Of a DNA stretch of 57,680 bases, positions 18,015-26,482 are shown in pieces (within the stretch, counting starts at the first letter, position 1; every line of letters begins with the position of its first letter). Under the pieces are notes generated by a model. The model was not told the origin of the DNA and searched no databases. It saw only the letters and a program-made list of their open reading frames with translations. This DNA is from a virus, in IMG/VR virus record IMGVR_UViG_3300024264_000039, positions 1-57,680 of that record; one strand, given 5' to 3'. Both the position numbers and the translations under genes were made by a program.

Positions 18015-19434
18015 ATAATTTATTTATTTCAGGTAAATAGATATATTTTAATTTACTATTATTTATAAAATTCATCATATCTTCTTTAGTTTCTACTAAT
18101 ACTTCTCCTGGTAAATTTAAACTTGTATTTACTAACATAGGCACTTTAGTTACTTTATAAACTTCTTTTAACAAATCATAATAATGTTTATTTGTTTGAT
18201 CCACCGTTTGTACTCTACAAGAATCATCTACGGCGTATCCAGTGTAAATATTTTTTTTATTTTTTATCTTATATGCCTTCATCATATATGGGCTGTCTAT
18301 TTCTTTACCAAACCATTTAGAAGTTTCTTCTTTTAAACAACTTAAAGAAAACGGTCTATACCATTCTCTTTTTTTTATTTCGTTAATTTTATTAAAAGAT
18401 TGTTTACAAGTAGGACTTATCAATAAGGATCTATAACCTAACCCTCTTTGACCTTGTTCACTTCTAGATTGAAATATTGCAACAGGTTCTTTTTTTAATA
18501 TGCTGGCTACTTCATTTACTGTAGTTTTTCTTAAATTTTTAAAATTTAATTTTTGAGGTATGCCTAAATCTATATTATTTATTCTTATATTATTATTTGT
18601 GTAATAATTAGCTGCACCTAAACTTATACCAAAGTCTCCATTAAAAGGACTAAAAAAAATGTTTTTATTATTTTCTTCTAACTTAGAATTAACTAAAACA
18701 TTTTGTGCGACACCCCCTGTAAATACAATTTTATAATTTTCATAATCTTTAAAAAACCAAAGCATATCTTTTTCAGTGCAAAATTGTAAACTGTATGCTA
18801 TGTCCCTAGCAGTCTTGTTTGTTTTCTTTATTGTTTGTAGTGGTTTAATGTTTAATGATTTATTAGTATATTTTCCATATAATGAAAGTGCCATTGTTTT
18901 ACCTTCTGTAAGCCAGCAATCTCCCATAAGTGCATTACTAATCTTTTGATATCTTTTACCTATTTTTTGAAAAGTTCTTTTGTCAAATGTAAGTTCATTA
19001 TTATAATAATTATAAACACTTTCTGTTTCATGCTCCTCTGTTCCGTAATATGTTTTTTGTAAACTTCCACTACCGTCCATAACAATAATTTTACATGGAT
19101 GAAATTTGTTCCAAGTTAAAGCTTCATAAGCATGAAATAAATGGTGATCTTTATTTGCATACTGAATAACTTCAACATTTTGTAATTTATCTAACCATTT
19201 TTTACTAGTGTGAAAAATACTATTTATAATGTTAGGATAGTCCCAAAACAGACATGTAATAATTAGCTTGTCAAAAGGTATTTCATAAAAATAATCTAAA
19301 AGTTTTTTTGATATGAAAGGACAGTGTTTTATTCTGTTGTATCTATCTAACTGTGTGTGAAATATTACTTTATTATTATCTACATAGGTAGCAGAACCAT
19401 CATGATCTAAATATAAAGATAATATTTTAGTCAT
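18004..19434 (-). CDS. NodU/CmcH-type carbamoyltransferase (476 aa)
   Basis: Transfers a carbamoyl group from carbamoyl phosphate to a hydroxyl, usually on a sugar. Visible family marks: N-terminal YLDHDGSA, the metal-binding KDHHLFHAYEA near residues 96-105, VMDGSGS, VFTGGVAQNVLVNSKL, and in the C-terminal domain GQRGLGYRSLLISP, NEIKKREWYRPFSLSCL and PMLVNTSLNLPGE. At 476 residues it is shorter than typical 570-600-residue homologues but keeps both domains. It directly follows five 2OG-oxygenase-type genes and precedes tail and glycosyltransferase genes, so the likely target is a glycan on the virion or host surface. Confidence 0.9.
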   Translation of the reverse strand: MTKILSLYLDHDGSATYVDNNKVIFHTQLDRYNRIKHCPFISKKLLDYFYEIPFDKLIITCLFWDYPNIINSIFHTSKKWLDKLQNVEVIQYANKDHHLFHAYEALTWNKFHPCKIIVMDGSGSLQKTYYGTEEHETESVYNYYNNELTFDKRTFQKIGKRYQKISNALMGDCWLTEGKTMALSLYGKYTNKSLNIKPLQTIKKTNKTARDIAYSLQFCTEKDMLWFFKDYENYKIVFTGGVAQNVLVNSKLEENNKNIFFSPFNGDFGISLGAANYYTNNNIRINNIDLGIPQKLNFKNLRKTTVNEVASILKKEPVAIFQSRSEQGQRGLGYRSLLISPTCKQSFNKINEIKKREWYRPFSLSCLKEETSKWFGKEIDSPYMMKAYKIKNKKNIYTGYAVDDSCRVQTVDQTNKHYYDLLKEVYKVTKVPMLVNTSLNLPGEVLVETKEDMMNFINNSKLKYIYLPEINKLYVK

Positions 19435-20036
19435 TATAAATTAAAGACTAAACCTATTCTGTTTTCGTCTACAGGGTGAACAGGTACTTCATGATATAAC
19501 CAAGAAGGCCACATTAGTAAATTACCAACTACAGGTGAGTATTTTATTGTTAAACAAGTATTTAAATTTTTTTTATCTTTAACTGGCCAAGGGTCATACT
19601 CTCTTATATGAATTGGATCATTAAATACCACAGGCGCTGAGTTATCAGGAACTTTTAAATATAATATTCCAGATAATTTATAGCTATGAATATGTCTTTC
19701 TTGAAAAGAACCTTGATTTAATTCAGTAGCAAATATGTAAGGATCAAATTTTTTTGATAGTTTATCATAATCAAAACCAAGTTCTGTCACAAAAATATTA
19801 GCTATATCTTTTAAATATTTTACAAAACCTTTAAAATCTTTTTCGAGAGCTAAATTAGTATCTGTATCGTAGGTAGTTTTACCAAGATAAAATCTATCTC
19901 TATTAATTTTATTCTTATTTAAATGTTTTAATGTGGGTTTTAATAATTTATCGGACCACTCTTTAGCGTTTCCTGAATAAACAGGAGAACTAAACCATTG
20001 TTCGATAATATAATTATTCGACTCCCTGGTACTCAT
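19434..20036 (-). CDS. 2OG-Fe(II) oxygenase, 2OG-FeII_Oxy_5-like (200 aa)
   Basis: Fe(II)/2-oxoglutarate-dependent oxygenase fold. The segment FQERHIHSYKLSGILYLKVP carries metal-ligand candidates His115/His117, and WPSWLYHEVPVHP with RIGLVFN holds the distal His182 and the 2OG-binding Arg193. Last of five consecutive genes of this superfamily (22420 down to 19434), it overlaps its upstream neighbour by 23 bases. Substrate unknown. Note the HxH rather than HxD pattern, as in the Oxy_5 group. Confidence 0.82.
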   Translation of the reverse strand: MSTRESNNYIIEQWFSSPVYSGNAKEWSDKLLKPTLKHLNKNKINRDRFYLGKTTYDTDTNLALEKDFKGFVKYLKDIANIFVTELGFDYDKLSKKFDPYIFATELNQGSFQERHIHSYKLSGILYLKVPDNSAPVVFNDPIHIREYDPWPVKDKKNLNTCLTIKYSPVVGNLLMWPSWLYHEVPVHPVDENRIGLVFNL

Positions 20037-20640
20037 TCGGTAAACCTATATATGGTCGTCTATCGTATTTATTTTTTTCAGACCCTTTAGTTGCTACATT
20101 ATTGTAATGTAAAAATACTTGAGCACAATCTTTACCTTCAAAAGGCTCTCTCCAATGTTCTAGTATATTACCTCTATAAACCAACATATCACCTTGATTA
20201 AGATTTACTTTAACACCTTTAGTGTTTCTTTTTTTATTTTCTGCTATGTATATAGGCCAAGGATCCCCACCAAGAAACAATGTAGTAGATATTTCACAAC
20301 TAAATCTATCTTTATGTCTATGTAAGATGTCTCCATTTTTATATATCCTTGCGTAAGTGTAATTTGGATACAATTTTAATCCTGTTGCTTTTTCCATTTT
20401 AGGTTGAACAGCAAGTAGTAAAGTTTCAAAAGTTATGTCTGAATAATGAGCATACGTATTTGGAACTTGGTCATCACCAAATTTACCATGCGTTGCCTCA
20501 TGTAAATAAGGCCATTTGTTTGCATGTAAAAATTTAGATATTTCTCTTTTTAAAAGAAAATAGTTATATAAAAATCTTGCTGTAGGTTTAGTTATTATTT
20601 TTTTTACAACGGTAAAACCTTTTTTAAATTCTGGTGTCAT
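20014..20640 (-). CDS. 2OG-Fe(II) oxygenase (208 aa)
   Basis: The double-stranded beta-helix core is visible: YARIYKNGDILHRHKDRFSCE supplies HxD (His109, Asp111), and GDMLVYRGNILEHWREPFEG supplies the distal His162 before AQVFLHYN. It overlaps both neighbours by a few bases, so all oxygenase genes are probably translated from one message. Likely hydroxylates a protein side chain, nucleotide or sugar; the sequence does not say which. Confidence 0.82.
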   Translation of the reverse strand: MTPEFKKGFTVVKKIITKPTARFLYNYFLLKREISKFLHANKWPYLHEATHGKFGDDQVPNTYAHYSDITFETLLLAVQPKMEKATGLKLYPNYTYARIYKNGDILHRHKDRFSCEISTTLFLGGDPWPIYIAENKKRNTKGVKVNLNQGDMLVYRGNILEHWREPFEGKDCAQVFLHYNNVATKGSEKNKYDRRPYIGLPNEYQGVE

Positions 20641-21254
20641 AATTTTAATTCCGATCTATGGTCTTTCATACCTATTTCTCCTTTTATAAAAGAATTAAAT
20701 GCAAGAGTAATTCTTTCTTTATTATTATTGTTTACCCTAACTTGATGTCTAAGTCTAGACGGAAATAAAGCTAATGTATGTATTTTATTTTCTACAGTAT
20801 GATGTGTTGTATTTATTGGATTAACTTCTTCACAATCTAACTGAAAATAAGGAAATACTGTGTTAGCATACTCTCTATCAATATCACAAAAAGTATTTTC
20901 TTCTCCTTGAATATAAAAAGTCCCACTAATTAAACTATTTGGATGATTATGCATATGGTGGTAACTATCTTTTGGATTAAAATTAAACCACGATTGAGTA
21001 ACATATATTTTTTGTTTCTTATTTAATTTTAAAACATTATACGCTAAATTATCTAATTCTTTTTGAATAAACGATTTTATATATTTTAATTTATTGTCTT
21101 CTAAAACATGAGAAGATTTACTAATATAATTATTACCTACATTAATCCTACTTTTATCTTTGTAGGTTTTTATATAGTCTAATTGTTCTTTATTAAATTT
21201 ATAGGGATCTGATTTGTAAAAAAACAAAGGAAATATTAAATCAATATCAGGCAC
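20637..21254 (-). CDS. 2OG-Fe(II) oxygenase, 2OG-FeII_Oxy_5-like (205 aa)
   Basis: Segment SYHHMHNHPNSLISGTFYIQG matches the HxH(p)NS-SG(t/v)FY signature of the Oxy_5 group. ALFPSRLRHQVRVNNNNKER provides the distal His170 and Arg181, followed by ITLAFN. Paralogous in layout to the 19434-20036 product, suggesting duplication and divergence inside this cluster. Confidence 0.83.
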   Translation of the reverse strand: MPDIDLIFPLFFYKSDPYKFNKEQLDYIKTYKDKSRINVGNNYISKSSHVLEDNKLKYIKSFIQKELDNLAYNVLKLNKKQKIYVTQSWFNFNPKDSYHHMHNHPNSLISGTFYIQGEENTFCDIDREYANTVFPYFQLDCEEVNPINTTHHTVENKIHTLALFPSRLRHQVRVNNNNKERITLAFNSFIKGEIGMKDHRSELKL

Positions 21255-21255
21255 A

Positions 21256-21867
21256 CTATCTCCAAGGTTGTCCTAATGACCAACCTACTAAACTATATCT
21301 TGTTCCTTTTGTTACTGGTGTAACTCTATGCCATAAAAAAGAAGGAAATACAACAATAGTACCTGCTTCATTTAATTCATTTAAAGTAAGTATATTTCTA
21401 ACATCTTGATTTTCTTTTTTTTCAAAATTAATTTCTTTGTTTCTTAAATCTAATTGAAAATCGCCGCCTTTATATTTTGACCTGTCTACTAGACTTACCA
21501 CTGAAGATAACTTACGAATTTTTCCATAACTATATTTTTTTGTTTTATCTTGATAAGGTTCTGGGGCTGCATCAGTATGCCAATTATAATGTTCATTTAA
21601 GGCATATTTAGTAAATTGCAAAGGTTCTGTATGGTCCCATTCAAAATTCCAACCTGCATTTTTATTTGCTGCGTGTATATAAGGATTAATTAAATCATAT
21701 AAAAAAGATTCACTTGTAAAAATTATTTCAGAGTCTCTAATTTTTTTTACTTCTCCCTTAGTAGTTCCTTTAGAGAGATTTAATTTAGAAAATTTTTTTA
21801 TAATTTGATTACATATTTTTTTTGGTATTGCTTTTTTAAAGAAATAGTAAGAGTGTTTAATATTCAC
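21256..21867 (-). CDS. 2OG-Fe(II) oxygenase, prolyl-4-hydroxylase type (203 aa)
   Basis: Closest of the cluster to prolyl 4-hydroxylase-like enzymes: LNEHYNWHTDAAPEPY holds the HxD (His97, Asp99), a GGDFQLD strand follows, and VFPSFLWHRVTPVTKGTRYS carries distal His180 and the 2OG-binding Arg190. A strikingly Gly/Pro-rich fibre protein is encoded at 22889-23788, so proline hydroxylation of that protein is a testable idea. The start ATG at 21867 follows the degenerate homologue gene by 10 bases. Confidence 0.88.
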   Translation of the reverse strand: MNIKHSYYFFKKAIPKKICNQIIKKFSKLNLSKGTTKGEVKKIRDSEIIFTSESFLYDLINPYIHAANKNAGWNFEWDHTEPLQFTKYALNEHYNWHTDAAPEPYQDKTKKYSYGKIRKLSSVVSLVDRSKYKGGDFQLDLRNKEINFEKKENQDVRNILTLNELNEAGTIVVFPSFLWHRVTPVTKGTRYSLVGWSLGQPWR

Positions 21868-21877
21868 TTTATGAAAG

Positions 21878-22420
21878 TTATCTCTTAAAACATGTCCAAG
21901 TCATACTAACTCGGTTTTCTTCGTCGTAATTTTTAGAAAGATAATAATCTATATTAGAATTAAATAAATAAAAATTACCCGTTTCAATTGGCAACCTATG
22001 AATTTTTTGTTTCATATGCTGAGTATTATAGTCAAGTATAAGTTCACCTGAATTTACTCCTGCATTAGTAATGTATATCAAAGTGTAATGAGGAGCGCCT
22101 TCAATTTTATTCAAATCTAAATTATTTCTTTTCACAGAAATTTCATTACAGCCTTCTACATTTGCCCAAGCCTCAGAGTTTTGTATAGGTAAATTGTGGT
22201 CTAAATTTATTTTTTCATTGATTAAACTAAAAACCCATGAATGTTGAGCGTGATAATTAATTTTAATATCATATGTATAATTAGGATAATCGAAAACCAT
22301 TTTTTCTAAATCTTTAGAAATGTTTTCTGTAATAAGTTTATTATCTATTTTGGAGTGTTCTGTGTTAATAGAACCATGAATGACAAATTGTTCTGATAAA
22401 GTATCTTTTAGAGAGTACAT
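21878..22420 (-). CDS. Divergent 2OG-oxygenase-like protein, probably catalytically altered (180 aa)
   Basis: The C-terminal half has the outline of a 2OG oxygenase (PHYTLIYITNAGVNSGELIL, then PIETGNFYLFNSNIDYYLSK and RVSMTW). However, the place of the distal His is taken by Tyr (IDYYLSK), and no clear HxD is seen. It may be inactive, bind a ligand, or partner the other oxygenases. The ATG at 22420 has AAAGGA upstream; a TTG five codons earlier is less likely. First gene of the oxygenase run. Confidence 0.6.
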   Translation of the reverse strand: MYSLKDTLSEQFVIHGSINTEHSKIDNKLITENISKDLEKMVFDYPNYTYDIKINYHAQHSWVFSLINEKINLDHNLPIQNSEAWANVEGCNEISVKRNNLDLNKIEGAPHYTLIYITNAGVNSGELILDYNTQHMKQKIHRLPIETGNFYLFNSNIDYYLSKNYDEENRVSMTWTCFKR

Positions 22421-22476
22421 ATTTTTTCCTTTCAATATTTTAAAAAGTATATACTTTAATTAAATAATAATCAAGA

Positions 22477-22884
22477 TTAATCTACTGCTTGCCAAGATTG
22501 GGTTTCTTCAATCCAATCATACATAACACTACTATAATCGTCAGGTCTTGCTACAGGAGGATCCCAAGTAGCTGTAGTAACATTTTTAACCCAACTCGGA
22601 TAAGTCTTTTGATGCCAAAAAATATCATTTTCTGCATCATAGCTTCCACCTATGTGAGCAAAATTTCCTCTGAAAGGAGTTCCATTCAGATCAGTATATG
22701 CATAATCACCATTTAGATAACGGGCATTTCCAACTGTGTTATAAGAAGTTTGTTTCCAATTAGTGTAACCTGTTAAATTTGTTAAAAAAGTAATACCTTC
22801 TTCTTCTGTAGCAGCATTTGAATCATCTACCACAAGTACATTTAATACTACGTTATTGTCATCTAATTTTGCAAAGTGTGCCAT
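22477..22884 (-). CDS. Tail-fibre-associated conserved phage protein (135 aa)
   Basis: Starts AHFAKLDDNNVVLNVLVVDD and ends with YSSVMYDWIEETQSWQAVD. I recognise this type from marine cyanophage and pelagiphage genomes, where it accompanies tail-fibre genes. Trp- and Tyr-rich C-terminal half (NDIFWHQKTYPSWVKN) may bind sugars or another fibre protein. It lies 4 bases after the Gly-rich fibre gene. Confidence 0.8.
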   Translation of the reverse strand: MAHFAKLDDNNVVLNVLVVDDSNAATEEEGITFLTNLTGYTNWKQTSYNTVGNARYLNGDYAYTDLNGTPFRGNFAHIGGSYDAENDIFWHQKTYPSWVKNVTTATWDPPVARPDDYSSVMYDWIEETQSWQAVD

Positions 22885-22888
22885 AATT

Positions 22889-23788
22889 TTATTTAAATTT
22901 GTAAGTTATAATAACGATACCAGATCCTCCGCTACCGCCGTTACCGTCAGGTGGATGACCGCCGCCACCTCCGCCGCCTCCAGTGTTAGTTGATCCTGAT
23001 GCCCCAGGTGAACCACAACCTGGACCTCCTGACGAGTCGGATCCTTTACCTCCACCGCCTGCGCCGCCTACGCCACCAGTAGCTGGGTTATCACATCTTC
23101 CTGCTCCACCACCGCCTCCTGCGTAGTAATTTGGTGATCCATTAATAGCTAATTCTCTTCCAGATCCACCAAAACCATTTGGTCCCGGACTTCCAGTGCC
23201 ATTAGCTCCGCCGCCACCGCCGCCAGCTTTTTCATTTCCTGGGTAGCCACCACCTCCTGGATTTCCTTCAGGTGGAGAATAACCTCCAGAGTTTCCAGAA
23301 CCTCCAGATCCTCCTGGACCTGAACCGTATCCTCCGCCAGACCCTCCAGAGTTGGCTGGACGAGAACCGTATCCTCCTCCACCGCCACCACCTGTGGCGC
23401 TGAAACCTAATCCTGAACTTGTGCTTCCATTAGAACCTTTACCTCGGCCACCGCCGCCACCGCCACCGCCACCTATTGATATAGGATAGCTTGTTTCACT
23501 TACTGCTTGTCCGCCTTCTATTGGATTTGGGTATGAATATCTTAATCCTCCAGCTCCACCTCCGCCAGCGATAGTAGATCCTCCACCGGCTCCGCCGGCA
23601 ACAACCATATAATCAACTGTTAAACCTGGTGGTGCACTATCTACTGTAAAAGTGCCTGATGAGGTAAATGTATGAATTTTATAATCTCCGCTTTCAGTTA
23701 CAGTTCCGCCGCTTGCTTCTATGAAAGAAGCTGAACCTCTACCGAAACCTCCTTTTGCTGCAGCTCCAAATGTACCTATTAATGGCAT
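22889..23788 (-). CDS. Glycine-rich tail fibre/adhesin (299 aa)
   Basis: N-terminal ~85 residues form a beta-rich head (GDYKIHTFTSSGTFTVDSA, then YMVVAGGAGGGS), which matches the Gly-rich fibre-domain family found in phage and marine bacterial surface proteins. The rest is a long run of poly-Gly blocks mixed with Ser, Asn and Pro, ending SGIVIITYKFK. Such poly-Gly sandwich folds form the receptor-binding tip of T4-type gp38 adhesins. The coding DNA is much more GC-rich than its surroundings because of Gly codons. It probably sets host range. Confidence 0.82.
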   Translation of the reverse strand: MPLIGTFGAAAKGGFGRGSASFIEASGGTVTESGDYKIHTFTSSGTFTVDSAPPGLTVDYMVVAGGAGGGSTIAGGGGAGGLRYSYPNPIEGGQAVSETSYPISIGGGGGGGGGRGKGSNGSTSSGLGFSATGGGGGGGYGSRPANSGGSGGGYGSGPGGSGGSGNSGGYSPPEGNPGGGGYPGNEKAGGGGGGANGTGSPGPNGFGGSGRELAINGSPNYYAGGGGGAGRCDNPATGGVGGAGGGGKGSDSSGGPGCGSPGASGSTNTGGGGGGGGHPPDGNGGSGGSGIVIITYKFK

Positions 23789-23809
23789 AACCTTTCTCCT
23801 CCTAATTTA

Positions 23810-24880
23810 TTACGCAAACTGTGTTTGTGATGCTAATGTTGTAAATGTAGCGTCTCCAGTTTTAATAATTGTATATGAATAAACATCTATTGAACTTGCA
23901 TTACCAGCACTTGGCGCAGATCCACCTTGCCATTCTGGAGTAACTGTCGATGAATCAATTTGAACAACGTTATTGTAATATGCAGATCCACCTTGTGGTA
24001 CTAGGTGTGCAATCGTTACTGATTCTCCTGTGTCCATTATGCTGTTTAAACTGTTAGAACCATCTCCTCTAATATTTAAGGTATAGTTTCCAGCAGCGTT
24101 TGATGTAAAATTTAATACGGCTTGTGTAAGAACATCATAGTTAATTGTTCCTGTAGCTGCCGTTGCTGAACTTGTAACTTTTTCTGCAACACTTTGAATT
24201 TTACCTTGACCATTAAAAGTTGCTCTACCAATTCCTTTTGGAGTAAGATTTAAATCAATGTTAGTGTCACCACCAGTAGTAGATATTTCAGGTGCATTAC
24301 CGGTAGCTGCGTTTGCTATTGTAAATTCATTAACAGCGGTTCCAGCTGTAGTAAATGTAATTTGCTCGTTAGAGTTTTCATCAAGAATACCATGAGCTGT
24401 GTCAACAATAATATTTTGACTGTTTGTATCTAAGTCTGCTGAAAGTTGTGGTGAGTAGTCAGACGATAATTCTGTAAATGCTGTATCAACAACATTAGTA
24501 CCATCAGAGTAAATCATTTTAGTACCTTTATCTGCCGCTGCCCAAGTTACACCTGTTCCAGAAGAAGTTTTAAAAGTTACTGTGTGAGAACCACTAGTAG
24601 CATTATCAACTATAAAAGTTTTTTCAATTGAATCAGGAATTATTACGTTAACCGCACCTGCAATTGTTCCTGTTAATTTTAATACTTGGTTTTTACCATT
24701 TGATATTGCACCATTTGTAAAAACAAGAGTTGCACCAGTTGTAATGGGAATTGCTTGATATCCACCAATTGCTTGTTCTAAAATTAATAAGTTTGTGTTT
24801 GTAATTTGTCCCCAAGTTCCTGAATTTTCTCCAGTAGCCTGAACTGTAAGTTTTAAACTTGCTGATGTTGAATTCGCCAT
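23810..24880 (-). CDS. Tail fibre/structural protein (356 aa)
   Basis: Thr/Ala/Asn-rich, beta-structured protein with N-terminus ASLKLTVQATGENSGTWGQ that is typical of the attachment end of marine phage fibre proteins (the TGENSGTWG signature). The middle has NLTPKGIGRATFNG, a repeat type common in fibre shafts. It precedes the Gly-rich adhesin, so it could be the shaft or attachment part and the next protein the tip. Confidence 0.8.
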   Translation of the reverse strand: MANSTSASLKLTVQATGENSGTWGQITNTNLLILEQAIGGYQAIPITTGATLVFTNGAISNGKNQVLKLTGTIAGAVNVIIPDSIEKTFIVDNATSGSHTVTFKTSSGTGVTWAAADKGTKMIYSDGTNVVDTAFTELSSDYSPQLSADLDTNSQNIIVDTAHGILDENSNEQITFTTAGTAVNEFTIANAATGNAPEISTTGGDTNIDLNLTPKGIGRATFNGQGKIQSVAEKVTSSATAATGTINYDVLTQAVLNFTSNAAGNYTLNIRGDGSNSLNSIMDTGESVTIAHLVPQGGSAYYNNVVQIDSSTVTPEWQGGSAPSAGNASSIDVYSYTIIKTGDATFTTLASQTQFA

Positions 24881-24938
24881 ATTTTTATACTCCGATTTAC
24901 TTAATTTATTAAAATTTTGTTATAGTGTCAAACTATAA

Positions 24939-26015
24939 TTATGCAGCGTTAGTATCGACTTCTTGCCATCCTGGAGGATCAACTGGTGCTGTGCCAGTAT
25001 TAACTTCGTTCCAAATCAATACATTTGTAGCCGTTCCTAAGCTATTTGTCAATCCAAATCCTGTTGGGAATGTATTTGCATTTGCTGTTACTTCAGCAAC
25101 ACTGCTTAAAGTAGCTGTTAAAGGAAATCCTGTTACATCTACTGGAGTTAATGCTTCTAATTCAGCATTACCTGTAGTGATAGCCATTGATAAATTATTA
25201 GCTACATTTGTTACAGGCGCATTTGCATCTCCACTAATATTAAAAGTATTACCCGCAGCTAAAGCGGCTGCTATAGCTTGACCTGTTAGAGAAACATCCG
25301 GCTCTGGATCTACACCAGAAAAATTCTCTTGCATAGACATAGCTAGAGTTTCAGTTACTCCATTGCCCCAAGCGAAATTACCCCAGGCAGATTTGTATCC
25401 CCAATAACCAACCGAAGTGCTGGTCACCTGTGCTATTGTATTTGCATCAAGATTAGCTGTACCTTGAGACATTGTAATTGGTAAAGATGCAGGAGTTACT
25501 ATTTCAGGATCATATGACAATTGCATTGTCATTGACATTCCAGTGGGCTCAAAAACAAAATTAGCAAATGCTTCTTCCTCACCAAGAGTAGCGGTTAAAG
25601 GTAATCCTGTAAGTTCTAAATTAGAATCTCCGTCAAATGCAAGACCTGCACTTCCTTCAAAAGCTGTTATAGATAAATTTGTATTATTAATAGGAACTGT
25701 TAATCCAGAAGATCCCCATAACTCAGTTCCCCAAGTATCAGATCCCCATCCTGTATTTATTTCATTATCAATAGTTACAGAATTTAAATTCGCAGAAAGT
25801 GATTCGCTATTTGGAATTAAAGTACCATCGATACCCCATCCAGTCGTGCCCCATCCTTGTCCGGACCAACCTGAATTGATTTCACCTTCTTGAGTACCTG
25901 TACCTAAAGTAGTTGTAGCTAATAGATTAGTGTTATTAAGAGAAGTTGTTGCATCTCCTAATTCCCCCCATTTAGCGTAACCCCAGGTTACCTGGCCCCA
26001 TGCACCTGTGCTCAT
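24939..26015 (-). CDS. Trp-Gly repeat tail protein (358 aa)
   Basis: Contains clusters of W-G turns spaced by 5-8 residues: AWGQVTWGYAKWGE, then GWSGQGWGTTGWG, GWGSDTWGTELWG and SAWGNFAWG, separated by beta-rich modules with a GLPLTATLG / GFPLTATLS internal repeat. This regular pattern suggests a repetitive beta structure exposed on the tail. No homologous function is recognised. Confidence 0.8.
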   Translation of the reverse strand: MSTGAWGQVTWGYAKWGELGDATTSLNNTNLLATTTLGTGTQEGEINSGWSGQGWGTTGWGIDGTLIPNSESLSANLNSVTIDNEINTGWGSDTWGTELWGSSGLTVPINNTNLSITAFEGSAGLAFDGDSNLELTGLPLTATLGEEEAFANFVFEPTGMSMTMQLSYDPEIVTPASLPITMSQGTANLDANTIAQVTSTSVGYWGYKSAWGNFAWGNGVTETLAMSMQENFSGVDPEPDVSLTGQAIAAALAAGNTFNISGDANAPVTNVANNLSMAITTGNAELEALTPVDVTGFPLTATLSSVAEVTANANTFPTGFGLTNSLGTATNVLIWNEVNTGTAPVDPPGWQEVDTNAA

Positions 26016-26031
26016 AGGAGTTTACCTCCTA

Positions 26032-26472
26032 TTAACCAGAGATTCTTAGAATCGCTGCAGTTGATGTTGGCTGTGGAAACTGAATTGTAAAAGTTCCTGA
26101 TGTAGCTGTTTTATCACTTCCAAAATCTAAAATACAAACTGATGCATTAGTAGTATCAGATGATGTATTGTAAATCATTGCTCCTCTAGCAGTTAACGTT
26201 ACTCCAGTAAACGATCTGTCTCCGAAGTCTACTCTCGCCACGCCTGCTGTCATAGAAGTAGCACCATTAACAAGAGCTCCGCCACCAGAAGCATACTGAC
26301 CGCTGTTTCCAACTTCACCTGTCGCTGTGAAAGCAGTTGTTGCAGAGTTTAGAGTTGCTGTAGAAATGTAAAGAGCTAATTTGAACTTATCACCACCAGT
26401 TTGTTTGAAATTCATGTCAGCTTCTAAAAGCTGTTTCTTAAATGAATTACAAATTGCTTGTGTTATTGCCAT
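26032..26472 (-). CDS. Small structural protein (146 aa)
   Basis: Begins MAITQAICNSFKKQLLEADMN and continues KFKLALYISTATLNSATTAF; the rest is Gly/Ala/Thr-rich and beta-like. This type of protein is common in marine podovirus tail operons next to the gp4-like adaptor. Likely tail or fibre accessory; exact role unknown. Confidence 0.78.
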   Translation of the reverse strand: MAITQAICNSFKKQLLEADMNFKQTGGDKFKLALYISTATLNSATTAFTATGEVGNSGQYASGGGALVNGATSMTAGVARVDFGDRSFTGVTLTARGAMIYNTSSDTTNASVCILDFGSDKTATSGTFTIQFPQPTSTAAILRISG

Positions 26473-26482
26473 AATTTATCTC

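Noticed and set aside
23149-23391. Alternative leftward frame within the Gly-rich adhesin gene
   Set aside because: Produced by low-complexity Gly codons read in another frame; Val/Leu/Glu-rich nonsense.
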